NCBI GenBank assembly: GCA_021647145.1
Contig: JAKIVF010000016.1
Coordinates: 1 to 38,952, forward strand
Direction: 5' to 3'
Length of the DNA: 38,952 bases
DNA from: Methylococcaceae bacterium
Lineage (GTDB): Bacteria > Pseudomonadota > Gammaproteobacteria > Methylococcales > Methylomonadaceae
Of this stretch, positions 1-8,115 are shown one piece after another; the stretch's first letter is position 1; every line of letters starts with the position of its first letter. The position numbers and the translations under genes were made by a program. The notes beneath the pieces were generated by a model, which was not told the DNA's origin, did no database searches, and saw only the letters and a list, made by a program, of their open reading frames with translations.

Positions 1-71
1 ATTCCGGGTGAACGGCTTAGTGCTTTTTCTATGGCTTGCATTTTAAATCCTTCGGTAAATTTTTGACTCAT
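1..71 (-). CDS. Transposase N-terminus, partial (insertion sequence)
   Basis: Reading the minus strand from an ATG at 69-71 gives a short open frame that begins MSQKFTEGFKMQAIEKALSR and runs off the left edge. This resembles the helix-turn-helix start of IS3-type OrfA transposases, which bind the element ends. A purine-rich ribosome site (AGAGG) lies about 10 bases before the ATG. Only 23 codons are visible, so the exact family cannot be fixed. The context, a restriction gene that loses its N-terminal half at this point, supports an insertion sequence. Confidence 0.55.
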   Translation of the reverse strand, partial: MSQKFTEGFKMQAIEKALSRSPG

Positions 72-119
72 TTTTTTTGCCTCTAAAAGTTAAAATTAGA
101 GGCGACAACTATCCTGACA
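1..119. mobile_element. End of an insertion sequence inserted in hsdR
   Basis: The element covers the transposase start and its leader. Read on the minus strand, the probable outer end is TGTCAGGATAG, starting near position 119; the 5'-TG end is what IS3-type elements usually show. Inside it is a 7-bp inverted repeat, GCCTCTA (79-85) and TAGAGGC (97-103), which also supplies the transposase ribosome site. The other end of the element and any target duplication lie outside the window, so the boundary is an estimate. Confidence 0.45.
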
Positions 120-2122
120 CAGGGGGGATTGTTAGCTCGATTCAAAAAATGAGCAATATTAATGAGGAAGATGGTGCATTACAAAGTGATGATATTGAGC
201 AAATCAATGCCAAGCGCTTGGTGTTTATTGTTGATGAGGCGCACCGCTCTACCTTTGGCGATATGTTAGTCACTATTAAAAAGACCTTTCCCTCGGCGAT
301 ATTTTTTGGTTTTACGGGCACGCCCATTCAAGACGAAAATCAAAAGAAAAAGAACACCACCAGTGATGTGTTTGGTGGTGAATTACACCGTTACAGTATT
401 GCCGATGGCATTCGCGATAAAAATGTTTTGGGGTTTGATCCTTATATGGTTGAAACCTTTGAAGAGCAAGATTTGCGCCGTGTCGTGGGTTTACACAAAG
501 CCAAGGCGAGTTCTGAAAGTGACGTGTTTGCCGATCCGAAAAAAGAGGCAATATTTTATCGTTACCTGAATGAAGTGAGTATGGCGGGTTATAAGGATAC
601 GCAGGGAGGCTATGTTAAAGGCATTGAAGATGAGATTCCTCCCTCACAGTATGGCGATATACATAAAGATCAGGTCGTGAAAGATATTTCTAAAAAATGG
701 AAGGTTTTAAGCCGAAACAATAAGTTTCATGCCATTTTAGCCACGCACAGTACAGCCGATGCCATTGATTATTATCAGCGCATTAAAAAAGCACAGCCTG
801 AGCTAAAAATAACCGCTTTATTTGACCCGTATATTAATGAAGGCGACGATTACAAGACCCGTGCCAAGGTTAAGCAAGAGGGCTTGCTGGAGATTATTGG
901 CGACTATAACCAACGCTATAATCAGAAGTTTGATTTGGGCAGCCATGCTAAATTTAAAAAAGATTTAGCGGCACGTTTGGCGCATAAAAAGCCCTATTTA
1001 CGCATTAACCATGAGCCTGCACAGCAGCTTGATTTGTTGATTGTGGTTAATCAAATGCTGACAGGTTTTGATTCTAAGTGGCTGAATACTTTGTATTTAG
1101 ACAAGGTACTGACTTATGAAAGCATCATTCAAGCATTTTCGCGCACTAACCGCCTGTTTGGACCTGATAAACCTTTTGGCACGATTCGTTATTATCGTTA
1201 TCCGCACACCATGAAACGCAATATTGATGATGCGGTTAAATTGTATTCTGGTGATAAACCGATTGGTTTATTTGCCGATCAGCTTGATACAAATTTGAGA
1301 AAAATAAACGAGGTCTTTACGGATATACAAGCCTTGTTTACCAATGCCGGTATCAGTAATTTTGAAAAGTTACCCGATAACACCGCAGAAAGAGGGCAGT
1401 TTGCCAAACTGTTTCGCTTGTTGAATGAGTATTTAGAAGCGGCAAAAATTCAGGGCTTTGTGTGGGAGCAAGACAACACGCTTACGCTTGATAAAAATAG
1501 TTATCTGGTTTTAGCATTACGCTATAAAGAATTAATCAGCGGTGAGGGCGAAGGCAGTGGCGGTGGTGAAGAGGATGTGCCGTTTGATATTGAGGGACAC
1601 CTTACTGAAATTGATACGGGAAAAATTGACGCGGATTATATGAATAGTCGGTTTGATAAATACCTTAAAACTTTATCCTCTGCTGCGGATGCGATTGATA
1701 TTCAAAACACGGTAGATGAATTGCATCAATCCTTTGCCAGCCTCACGCAAGATGAACAAAAGTTTGCCGAAATTTTTCTACGCGATGTGCAACGCGGAGA
1801 TGTGACACCCGAGCAGGGCAAGACCTTTAGAGATTATATTACGCAGTACCAAGCCAATGCGAAAAATGCACAAGTGATGCAGTTGGTTGATCTGTTTGCC
1901 TTGGATGAGGATAAACTCAATGCCTTGCTGAGCGACCGCGTTACAGATGCTAATATCAACGAATACGGTCGATTTGATGCCTTAAAAGAGTCGGTTGATA
2001 AAGCCAAAGCCAAGGATTATTTTGAACAACGTGATGGCGAAAGCTTGTCTGTGTTTAAGGTGAATATGGCGATTGATAAATTGCTCAGCCGATTTATTTT
2101 GAGCGGTGGCTTTGATTTGTAG
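120..2122 (+). pseudogene. hsdR: Type I restriction enzyme R subunit, 5'-truncated by IS
   Basis: HsdR is the motor and nuclease subunit of type I restriction-modification systems. The frame has the second half of the SF2 helicase motor: a DEAH box (about 54 codons into the open frame) and the FGFTGTP motif III. Further on are the NQMLTGFDS and QAFSRTNR segments (motifs V-VI), followed by the long helical C-terminal domain and a normal stop. The N-terminal PD-(D/E)xK nuclease and the Walker A segment are missing. Full-length HsdR is about 1,000 residues, so roughly the first third is gone, replaced by the insertion sequence. A TTG at 77 keeps the frame open but would start inside the IS. No hsdM or hsdS is in view. 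The remaining product should not restrict DNA. Confidence 0.85.
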
Positions 2123-2140
2123 TTTATTTGGAATGTATAA

Positions 2141-3542
2141 CCAATTGCTGCACTCGAAAAATTACTTGCTGAAAACCAAGCTGGCTGACCCCTTGAATCT
2201 TCAAGCGAGCAAGTAAGTTTTGAAGAATGGAATGGAGATAAAATTGCTTCTTTGATTCTCACGAATTTTTTACAAGAATTTATTGCCTAAGCACTCTCGT
2301 TCCCAATTACGAAAATCTCTTGCGTTGTTAGATGAGCCAGAAGCATCCTATCAACATTTTGCCAAATTGATCAGCTCATTTTCTACTGCAAATTTAAGTA
2401 TAAGCAAAAAGGTGTTAACAGCGTTACGACAAATTAACATTTGTTTATGGGTTTTGTATGTTTGGGGGCGAGATGAAGAAAATATTGAGTCAGCCCTTTT
2501 ATCTAGTGAACTCTCGCTACTTCATGCGTGGGAAATATCGAAACCTTATTCTTCAAAAACAACAAAACAAGCTAAATCCATCCAATCTGTATTTTCATCA
2601 ATTCTATCTACTTATCATTTAATCAGCACACATTATCTTAAGGATAAAATTTTGCCTCATACATCAAAGTTACATGGCTTGTCTGTTGCTGTTCGTCCTT
2701 CCGCTCAATTGGATGTAAATCTAAAATTATTTGATGTATTAGGTCGATTAGTGATAGGTGGGTTATTCACCTATTGGTGTTTAAGACGTACTGATGAAAA
2801 AGAAATTACAAGAATAAAAGGTTTACAAGCAGAAGTGCATAACTTTACCAATGCTACAAAACAATTAATATTGAACAACCCTGTGTTATTTCTACCAATT
2901 AAAGATGACCAGACAATTGATATTTCATTAGCAATAATGTTATTAATGACTAATGAGAACAATCACAAAGATGTAATGATTTGGCTATCTGAATTAGTTA
3001 ACCAAGTAGATTTTTCTTATCAAATCCATGGGCAATATCCTTGTAATTTGTATAGCTATTCTGAATTGCTTGAGCATCCACAACGGAATGATGAAAGCTA
3101 TTTTCAAGAAAAAACTAGCGGAAGCACTCTTTTTCCTATGATTACTCTATGGACAGGATTGTTGTTGGAGGATAATAATCTTTATAGAAAAATACAAACT
3201 ATTAAGGAAAAACACCTTCCTCACTGCAATTTTCAGGTCTGTTACCCTGATGAAAGTTCTGAACAGCATTTTTATATCCATAATGGTTTGCATGGAGCTA
3301 CTTTATCTCATGTTTGTATTGACCGCTCAATGAAGGAGTTTTTAAAACAAATTTTTGATGAATGCGAAAAATCGCCATATTTTAAAACATTAAGCAGTAG
3401 AGAGCGGATTGTGGCCCGTTATTCTTATTGCCTGCAGGCATTATCGTTTTTCTGTGCCTGTTCATTTGTGGGAGGGACTGAAATCAACGAGGTGACCAGC
3501 TTGATTTTAAATATAGGTGGTGAACTTATTATGCGAATCTAA
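2141..3542 (+). pseudogene. Broken unknown gene, two stops and a frameshift
   Basis: The long open part (2283-3542, 419 codons if begun at TTG) has no ATG for about its first 215 codons. Upstream, another frame reads IAALEKLLAENQAG, a TGA stop (2186-2188), then a stretch ending SLILTNFLQEFIA with TAA at 2288-2290. Adding one base near 2281 joins the two as FLQEF-LLPKHSRSQLRKSL, which reads like continuous protein. A further in-frame TAA lies at 2138-2140. I do not recognise the family. The WNGDKIASLI segment is reminiscent of large NTPase-type defence proteins, which is only an impression. Its position beside a dead hsdR and a toxin-antitoxin pair fits a decaying defence island. It could instead be a real gene with a TTG start overlapping a short upstream frame. 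Confidence 0.5.
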
Positions 3543-3656
3543 GGAAAGTTAATTCTGAGTATATTTGAAAATTTACTCGTTGCTGGTTATATTCATTTGC
3601 TTTATTATTCCACTCCATATATCCTTACTAGGTATTACTTTTATAGGTGCTATATT

Positions 3657-3899
3657 ATGCAACCCACATCAGTCACAAGCAAAGGTCAAATAACTATTCC
3701 TAAACATATTCGGCAACAACTTGGCATCCGCAAAGGGAGCAAGTTAGAAGCCTCTATTGTAGGAAACCATATTGAATTATATATTAGCAATACACCCTCC
3801 GACATTACATCAACAGGCTTTGCTATGCTAAAAAGCAAACGTACTGCAGTACCAACAGATTTTGACCCTGCAAGTTTGTTAAACAATGATAGGGCTTGA
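3657..3899 (+). CDS. vapB: AbrB/MazE-type antitoxin (VapB-like)
   Basis: This 80-residue protein begins MQPTSVTSKGQITIPKHIR, the classic SpoVT/AbrB swapped-hairpin DNA-binding fold (VTSKGQITIP, then LGIRKGSKL). In toxin-antitoxin pairs this N-terminal half binds the operon's own promoter, and the C-terminal tail wraps and blocks the toxin. The ATG at 3657 is preferred over the upstream TTG at 3597, because family members start right before the VTSKGQ motif. The end overlaps the PIN toxin gene by 14 bases, so the two are translationally coupled. Autorepression by the antitoxin-toxin complex is expected from the family. Confidence 0.85.
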   Translation: MQPTSVTSKGQITIPKHIRQQLGIRKGSKLEASIVGNHIELYISNTPSDITSTGFAMLKSKRTAVPTDFDPASLLNNDRA

Positions 3900-4302
3900 T
3901 ACTAATATTTTAGCTCGCTACTACATTCAGGATGAAGCCGATTTAGAAGCTGAAAAACAACATGAATCAGCTAGAAAATTGATAGAGTCAGGAGAATCAT
4001 TAATGGTTTGTAAAACGGTTCTCCTCGAATTTGAATGGGTAATGAGAGGCTATTATCAATTCACTTCCTCTGATGTTAGTGATGTTTTTCAACATTTATT
4101 ATCCTTAGAACACGTAATAATAGAAGATCGTACAGCGACACAACAAGCAATCGCTAACTTTGAACTTGGCTTTGATTTTGCGGATGTTCTTCATCATGCC
4201 AGCTACAAAGATTGTACAAATGTAGCTTCATTTGATGATAAAAAATTTGCGAGGCGTGCCAAACGAAATGGCTTAATGCCTTCAGTAATAGTGCCAAAAT
4301 AA
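3886..4302 (+). CDS. vapC: PIN-domain ribonuclease toxin (VapC)
   Basis: This is a 138-residue PIN-domain protein, the normal size for VapC. The acidic metal-binding residues are present: D5 in GLDTN, E48 in LLEFEW, D100 in FADVLHHA and D117/D118 in SFDDKKFA. VapC toxins are magnesium-dependent endoribonucleases that cleave tRNA or rRNA when the antitoxin is degraded. The start codon lies inside the antitoxin gene and has no ribosome site of its own, as expected for coupled translation. The toxin looks intact, so the pair may be functional. It ends about 50 bases before a candidate attC site and could itself be cassette cargo. Confidence 0.85.
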   Translation: MIGLDTNILARYYIQDEADLEAEKQHESARKLIESGESLMVCKTVLLEFEWVMRGYYQFTSSDVSDVFQHLLSLEHVIIEDRTATQQAIANFELGFDFADVLHHASYKDCTNVASFDDKKFARRAKRNGLMPSVIVPK

Positions 4303-4354
4303 AAAAAATTCGAGTTTTGTGCAGAGGAATATAATCAGTAGTTTTTCATAGTAT

Positions 4355-4403
4355 TCATAACCAAAAAATCCACCCGATAAAGACGGGGATTTAGGCGTTA
4401 TGC
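4355..4403 (+). repeat. Candidate attC recombination site 1 (integron)
   Basis: TCATAAC (4355-4361) and GTTATGC (4397-4403) can pair as outer R boxes. Between them is an imperfect stem, AAATCCACCCG against CGGGGATTT, with two unpaired bases in the left arm and a 7-base loop, and about 5-base spacers on each side. That is the layout of an integron attC site; recombination would fall between G4397 and T4398. At 49 bases it is short for an attC, so a simple hairpin cannot be excluded. Confidence 0.4.
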
Positions 4404-5083
4404 ATAAAATAGCCTTCACAATCATTTGAGAGTAATCCTGAAATGAGCATGGTGTTGTACATATTAAGTTTATGAAAAAAAGACTAGCAATAATTATAGT
4501 CATACTTACTTTATTGGTCATATTAGTCGTTATTCCCATACCTCATGGTGGAACAATCGGAGGTAATTTTGTTGAGAGCGTATCAAAAGAAATAGGCGAT
4601 TATTTTTCCCTTGAAGCTACTAATGCTCGAAAAAAAGAACAAGAAGAATGGATGTTTCAAAAAGAGAAAGCAAAGGAATCTTGGGGGGCATTTGAAAAAG
4701 GGAACTCTCAGTTTATCAGGGCTCAACCAATTCACGTTGTTAAGACTCTTTTTGAAAAAGCCAGCTTTAAAACAACTGGTTATGTAGTTTTAAAATATGT
4801 TTGTCCAGAATGCCCTGCTGGTGCAACATGTAAGCGATGCATGAGAAATAATATTATTATCTCGGAAAAACCTAATTTACTTGAGTCATATTCATTTGTT
4901 GGTAAAAATGAATTAGTGCTCTTTTATAAGAACACTGAAAAATTAATTTTGGGTAAAGCCTATTTATTTTATATTAAGAGTGTAAATAACGAACTACAGT
5001 TAATTACATATCAAATTATAAAATAAAGGCATAACGAATAAGGATAGATTGTGAGAGGAACGAACCATAATCTTATCCGGTTG
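4398..5083 (+). mobile_element. Probable integron gene cassette
   Basis: The segment starts with TTATGC and ends with the G of a second attC-like site that begins GCATAAC. If excised as a circle, the junction would read G+TTATGC, a perfect complement to GCATAAC. This is the diagnostic logic of a gene cassette. It carries one ORF on the same strand, starting 74 bases inside and ending just before the attC, and is 686 bp long, a typical cassette size. No integrase or attI is visible, so it could be a cassette array piece without its integrase. An 8-bp terminal inverted repeat of a small transposon is the main alternative. Confidence 0.45.
4472..5026 (+). CDS. Unknown membrane-anchored four-cysteine protein
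   Basis: This 184-residue protein is not recognised. It starts with two lysines and an arginine followed by an uninterrupted hydrophobic stretch (about residues 5-23), a membrane anchor or uncleaved signal. A charged helical region follows (about 45-75, rich in Lys and Glu). It then has four cysteines spaced CxxC-x5-CxxC (C111, C114, C120, C123), within CPECPAGATCKRC. The spacing suggests a zinc ribbon or two disulfides; outside the inner membrane disulfides are more likely. There is no clear ribosome site before the ATG. It is the only gene between two attC-like sites and is AT-rich, which fits cassette cargo. Confidence 0.6.
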   Translation: MKKRLAIIIVILTLLVILVVIPIPHGGTIGGNFVESVSKEIGDYFSLEATNARKKEQEEWMFQKEKAKESWGAFEKGNSQFIRAQPIHVVKTLFEKASFKTTGYVVLKYVCPECPAGATCKRCMRNNIIISEKPNLLESYSFVGKNELVLFYKNTEKLILGKAYLFYIKSVNNELQLITYQIIK

Positions 5084-5089
5084 TTGGAC
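5029..5089 (+). repeat. Candidate attC recombination site 2 (integron)
   Basis: GCATAAC (5029-5035) opens the site and GTTGGAC (5083-5089), a perfect match to the GTTRRRY core, closes it. Inside is a 12-bp imperfect stem, GGATAGATTGTG against CATAATCTTATCC, with one unpaired T and one wobble pair. The total of 61 bases is in the attC range. One deviation is that the extra base lies in the right arm, whereas canonical sites carry it in the left. Confidence 0.45.
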
Positions 5090-5318
5090 AAGCCCAGATA
5101 AACGAGAAGCCTTATTATAAGCAAATATCTTTTTTGGGATAAGGGAGAAACAATGGCTCTGGGGAAAAAACAGGGGCAGGTCTTTAATTTTGTATGCTAT
5201 CTAAATAATCCTATTAATTGCTTTATAAACGTTCAAATCTCCCCTAACCCCTCTTTGCTAAAGAGGGGGATAAAATGAATACTTTTAATGGTTAATCTGC
5301 GGTTTGTATTGCATCACG
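5090..5318. other. Non-coding spacer between cassette and clpB
   Basis: Apart from the hairpin at 5248-5268, no gene is supported. A stretch GGGGCAGGTCTTTAATTTTG (near 5173) resembles short mobile palindromic repeats of the REP type, seen here only as a fragment. This may be relic DNA at the edge of the accessory region. Confidence 0.3.
5248..5268. repeat. Perfect hairpin, dispersed-repeat type
   Basis: A 9-bp perfect stem, CCCCTCTTT and AAAGAGGGG, with a three-base GCT loop, is preceded by another CCCCTAA. It lies 50 bases beyond the clpB stop, but no T-run follows in either direction, so it looks more like a dispersed palindromic repeat than a standard terminator. Confidence 0.5.
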
Positions 5319-7895
5319 TTATTTATTAAAAACAAATTTATCATGTTCAACATCCACTTTAATGGTGTCACCCGAGAGAAATTGACCACTTAATATTGCC
5401 TGAGCTAACGGGTTTTCAATATAGTTCTGGATTGCCCGTTTTAAGGGGCGAGCACCAAACACAGGATCAAACCCTGCTTCACTCAATAAATCCAGCGCTG
5501 CATCGGATACATTTAACTGTATTTCTCTGTCAGCCAAACGGTTTTGCAATTGCTGTAATTGAATTTTCGCTACTTTACGTATTGCTTCCTTGTCTAACGG
5601 CCTAAACACTACCGCATCGTCAATCCGGTTAATAAACTCAGGTCTAAAATGCGAGCCAACAATGCCCATCACAGCTTCTTTCATTTTGTCATAATCGCCT
5701 TCTTGCGCCATCTCCTGAATCACATCAGAACCTAAATTTGATGTCATAATAATGACAGTATTACGAAAATCAACCGTACGTCCTTGACCATCGGTTAAAC
5801 GTCCGTCATCCAGCACCTGTAATAAGACATTAAACACATCGGCATGGGCTTTTTCCACCTCATCCAGCAATATGACTGAATAAGGTTTACGCCTGACAGC
5901 CTCAGTTAAATAGCCACCTTCCTCATAACCTACATACCCTGGAGGTGCGCCAATTAAACGTGCAACCGAATGTTTTTCCATAAATTCGGACATATCTATG
6001 CGTACCATCGCTTCTTCTGTATCAAACAGAAAGTTCGCCAATGCCTTGCATAGTTCTGTTTTTCCAACACCGGTCGGGCCAAGAAACAAAAATGAACCGT
6101 TGGGTCTATTTTCATCTGACAAACCTGCACGGGAACGCCTGATCGCATGAGACACTGCAGTGACCGCTTCTTGCTGGCCAATCACTCTTTTGGCAAGATC
6201 TGTTTCCATACGGAGTAGTTTATCGCGCTCACCTTCCAGCATTTTAGAGACAGGAATACCTGTCCAATGCGCCACTACTTCTGCAATTTCTTCTTCGCGC
6301 ACCTTATTGCGCAATAATTGAAAATCGGCTGTTTCTGCAACGGTTGCCTGTTCAAGCTGTTTCTCTAATTCTGGAATGCGTCCGTATTGCAATTCTGACA
6401 TGCGCTGTAAATCGCCAGCCCGATGTGCAGTTTCCAGCTCCATTTTGACCTGTTCCAAGGTTTCTTTAATATGAGCAGAGCCTTGTACGGCTGCTTTTTC
6501 CGATTTCCATATTTCGTCCAGATCAGCATAATCTTTTTCTAATTCACTAATCCTTTCTTCCAATTCACTCAAACGCTTAATGGATGCTTCATCCGATTCT
6601 TTTTTTAAAGCCTCACGCTCTATTTTTAACTGAATCAAACGGCGTTCCAGCTTGTCCATGGATTCAGGTTTGGAATCAATTTCCATACGAATACGGGATG
6701 CAGCTTCATCAATTAAATCAATAGCTTTATCGGGCAGTTGTCTATCAGTAATATAACGTTGTGATAACGTGGCTGCTGCAATAATTGCTGGGTCGGTAAT
6801 ATCTATGCCATGATGCACTTCATAACGTTCTTTCAGCCCGCGTAATATACCAATGGTATCCTCAACCGAGGGTTCACCGACGATGACCTTTTGAAAGCGG
6901 CGTTCTAAAGCCGCATCTTTTTCAATATATTTGCGATATTCATCCAGTGTGGTTGCACCAATACAATGCAATTCACCGCGTGCCAAAGCAGGTTTTAACA
7001 TGTTACCTGCATCCATTGCGCCATCTGTTTTACCCGCACCGACCATGGTATGCAATTCATCAATAAATAAAATGATATTGCCACTGGCTTTGGCGACATC
7101 ATTAAGTACGGCTTTTAAACGTTCTTCAAAGTCTCCGCGATATTTCGCACCCGCCAATAATGCAGCTAGATCCAAAGATAACAAACGTTTGTTTTTCATG
7201 CTTTCAGGTACTTCGCCATTAACGATACGCTGTGCTAAGCCTTCTACCAACGCGGTTTTACCCACACCGGGTTCACCAATCATCACGGGGTTATTTTTGG
7301 TGCGGCGCTGTAAAATTTGTGCCATACGACGAATTTCATCATCACGCCCAATAATGGGATCAAGCTTGCCTTGCTCCGCCCGTTCGGTCAGATCAATCGT
7401 ATATTTTTTTAATGCCTCTCGCTGCTCTTCTGCATTCGGGTCATCCACGCTTTCTCCTCCGCGCATTTGATCTATCGTCTGTTCTATCGCCTCTTTTGTT
7501 GCACCTGCCTGCTTAAGAATTCTGCTGGTTTCATCGTTGCTATCTACGACTGCCAACAAAAATAATTCAGAGGATATATATTGGTCTTTGCGTTTTTGAG
7601 CGAGTTTTTCTGTCACATTAAATAATTTACTTAATGCATTAGAAATACTCACTTCGCCTGCATCTCCCCCCGAAACGGTAGGTAAACGATCTAGCGCATC
7701 CCCTAAAGAAGAACGTAACTGATTGACGTTAATATTGGCATTGGTTAACAAGCCACGTGCCGATCCACCTTCTTGATCCAATAAGGCGATCATTAAGTGA
7801 ACGGGCTCGATGATTTGATGGTCTTTACCTAATGCAAGTGATTGAGCTTCTTGCAATGCCATTTGAAATTTACTGGTTAATTTATCTGTTCTCAT
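5319..7895 (-). CDS. clpB: ClpB disaggregase (Hsp104/Hsp100 ATPase)
   Basis: At 858 residues this is full-length ClpB, a cytoplasmic hexameric ATPase that pulls polypeptides out of aggregates with DnaK. The order is an N-terminal Clp repeat domain (1-145), a first AAA+ module with GEPGVGKT (about 206-213), and a long coiled-coil M domain (about 410-530). The second AAA+ module carries GPTGVGKT (about 604-612), and the ClpB-type C-terminus follows. The long M domain separates it from ClpA, and there is no ClpP-binding loop. A clear ribosome site (AGGAGA) precedes the ATG. It diverges from dnaK, its working partner, across a 220-bp spacer with palindromes, so shared stress control is likely. 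Confidence 0.97.
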   Translation of the reverse strand: MRTDKLTSKFQMALQEAQSLALGKDHQIIEPVHLMIALLDQEGGSARGLLTNANINVNQLRSSLGDALDRLPTVSGGDAGEVSISNALSKLFNVTEKLAQKRKDQYISSELFLLAVVDSNDETSRILKQAGATKEAIEQTIDQMRGGESVDDPNAEEQREALKKYTIDLTERAEQGKLDPIIGRDDEIRRMAQILQRRTKNNPVMIGEPGVGKTALVEGLAQRIVNGEVPESMKNKRLLSLDLAALLAGAKYRGDFEERLKAVLNDVAKASGNIILFIDELHTMVGAGKTDGAMDAGNMLKPALARGELHCIGATTLDEYRKYIEKDAALERRFQKVIVGEPSVEDTIGILRGLKERYEVHHGIDITDPAIIAAATLSQRYITDRQLPDKAIDLIDEAASRIRMEIDSKPESMDKLERRLIQLKIEREALKKESDEASIKRLSELEERISELEKDYADLDEIWKSEKAAVQGSAHIKETLEQVKMELETAHRAGDLQRMSELQYGRIPELEKQLEQATVAETADFQLLRNKVREEEIAEVVAHWTGIPVSKMLEGERDKLLRMETDLAKRVIGQQEAVTAVSHAIRRSRAGLSDENRPNGSFLFLGPTGVGKTELCKALANFLFDTEEAMVRIDMSEFMEKHSVARLIGAPPGYVGYEEGGYLTEAVRRKPYSVILLDEVEKAHADVFNVLLQVLDDGRLTDGQGRTVDFRNTVIIMTSNLGSDVIQEMAQEGDYDKMKEAVMGIVGSHFRPEFINRIDDAVVFRPLDKEAIRKVAKIQLQQLQNRLADREIQLNVSDAALDLLSEAGFDPVFGARPLKRAIQNYIENPLAQAILSGQFLSGDTIKVDVEHDKFVFNK

Positions 7896-7922
7896 GTTGT
7901 ATCTCCTGTCTGTTTTTCTATT

Positions 7923-7956
7923 GTTAAGCAGTCTACTGATAAAGGAACTGCTTAAC
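7923..7956. promoter_or_regulatory. 10-bp perfect inverted repeat before clpB
   Basis: GTTAAGCAGT (7923-7932) and ACTGCTTAAC (7947-7956) are exact complements with a 14-base spacer. The repeat lies 28-61 bases before the clpB start. It could be a stem-loop in the clpB leader or an operator. It abuts the first TGTCA palindrome directly. Confidence 0.55.
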
Positions 7957-8018
7957 TGTCACCGAAATGACACTCTGTTAAAAAATTAAAAAACCCTAAA
8001 ACTGTCACTTTCATGACA
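7957..8018. promoter_or_regulatory. Twin TGTCA-N6-TGACA palindromes
   Basis: Two 16-bp palindromes of the same design lie at 7957-7972 (TGTCACCGAAATGACA) and 8003-8018 (TGTCACTTTCATGACA), 46 bp apart. Both half-sites are exact in both copies while the centres differ, which suggests a protein-binding site rather than a duplication. They sit between divergent clpB and dnaK. They do not match CIRCE or HAIR heat-shock operators, and the regulator is unknown. Confidence 0.6.
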
Positions 8019-8115
8019 TAACTCCAGACTATTTTTTTCTAAACTACGAACCCATAGAAGACTCCCAAAAAATTAATGGGGGGTTGTTGCAATTAATTAG
8101 AACAGGAGAAGTATC

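Noticed and set aside
77..119. Real N-terminus of HsdR at TTG 77
   Set aside because: The first codons overlap the insertion-sequence end and its inverted repeat; a functional HsdR needs the missing upstream domains.
5154..5279. A 41-codon ORF with a fair ribosome site (starts MALGKKQGQVF)
   Set aside because: It runs through a palindromic repeat and spacer sequence with no protein-like pattern; not supported as a gene.
6931..7470. A 179-codon frame opposite clpB
   Set aside because: It lies wholly inside clpB on the other strand and has no recognisable protein features; a shadow of a well-conserved gene.
8074..8090. A sigma-54-like promoter before dnaK (TGGGGGGTTGTTGCA)
   Set aside because: The GG and GC elements are 9 bases apart instead of the required 10, and the outer consensus is poor.
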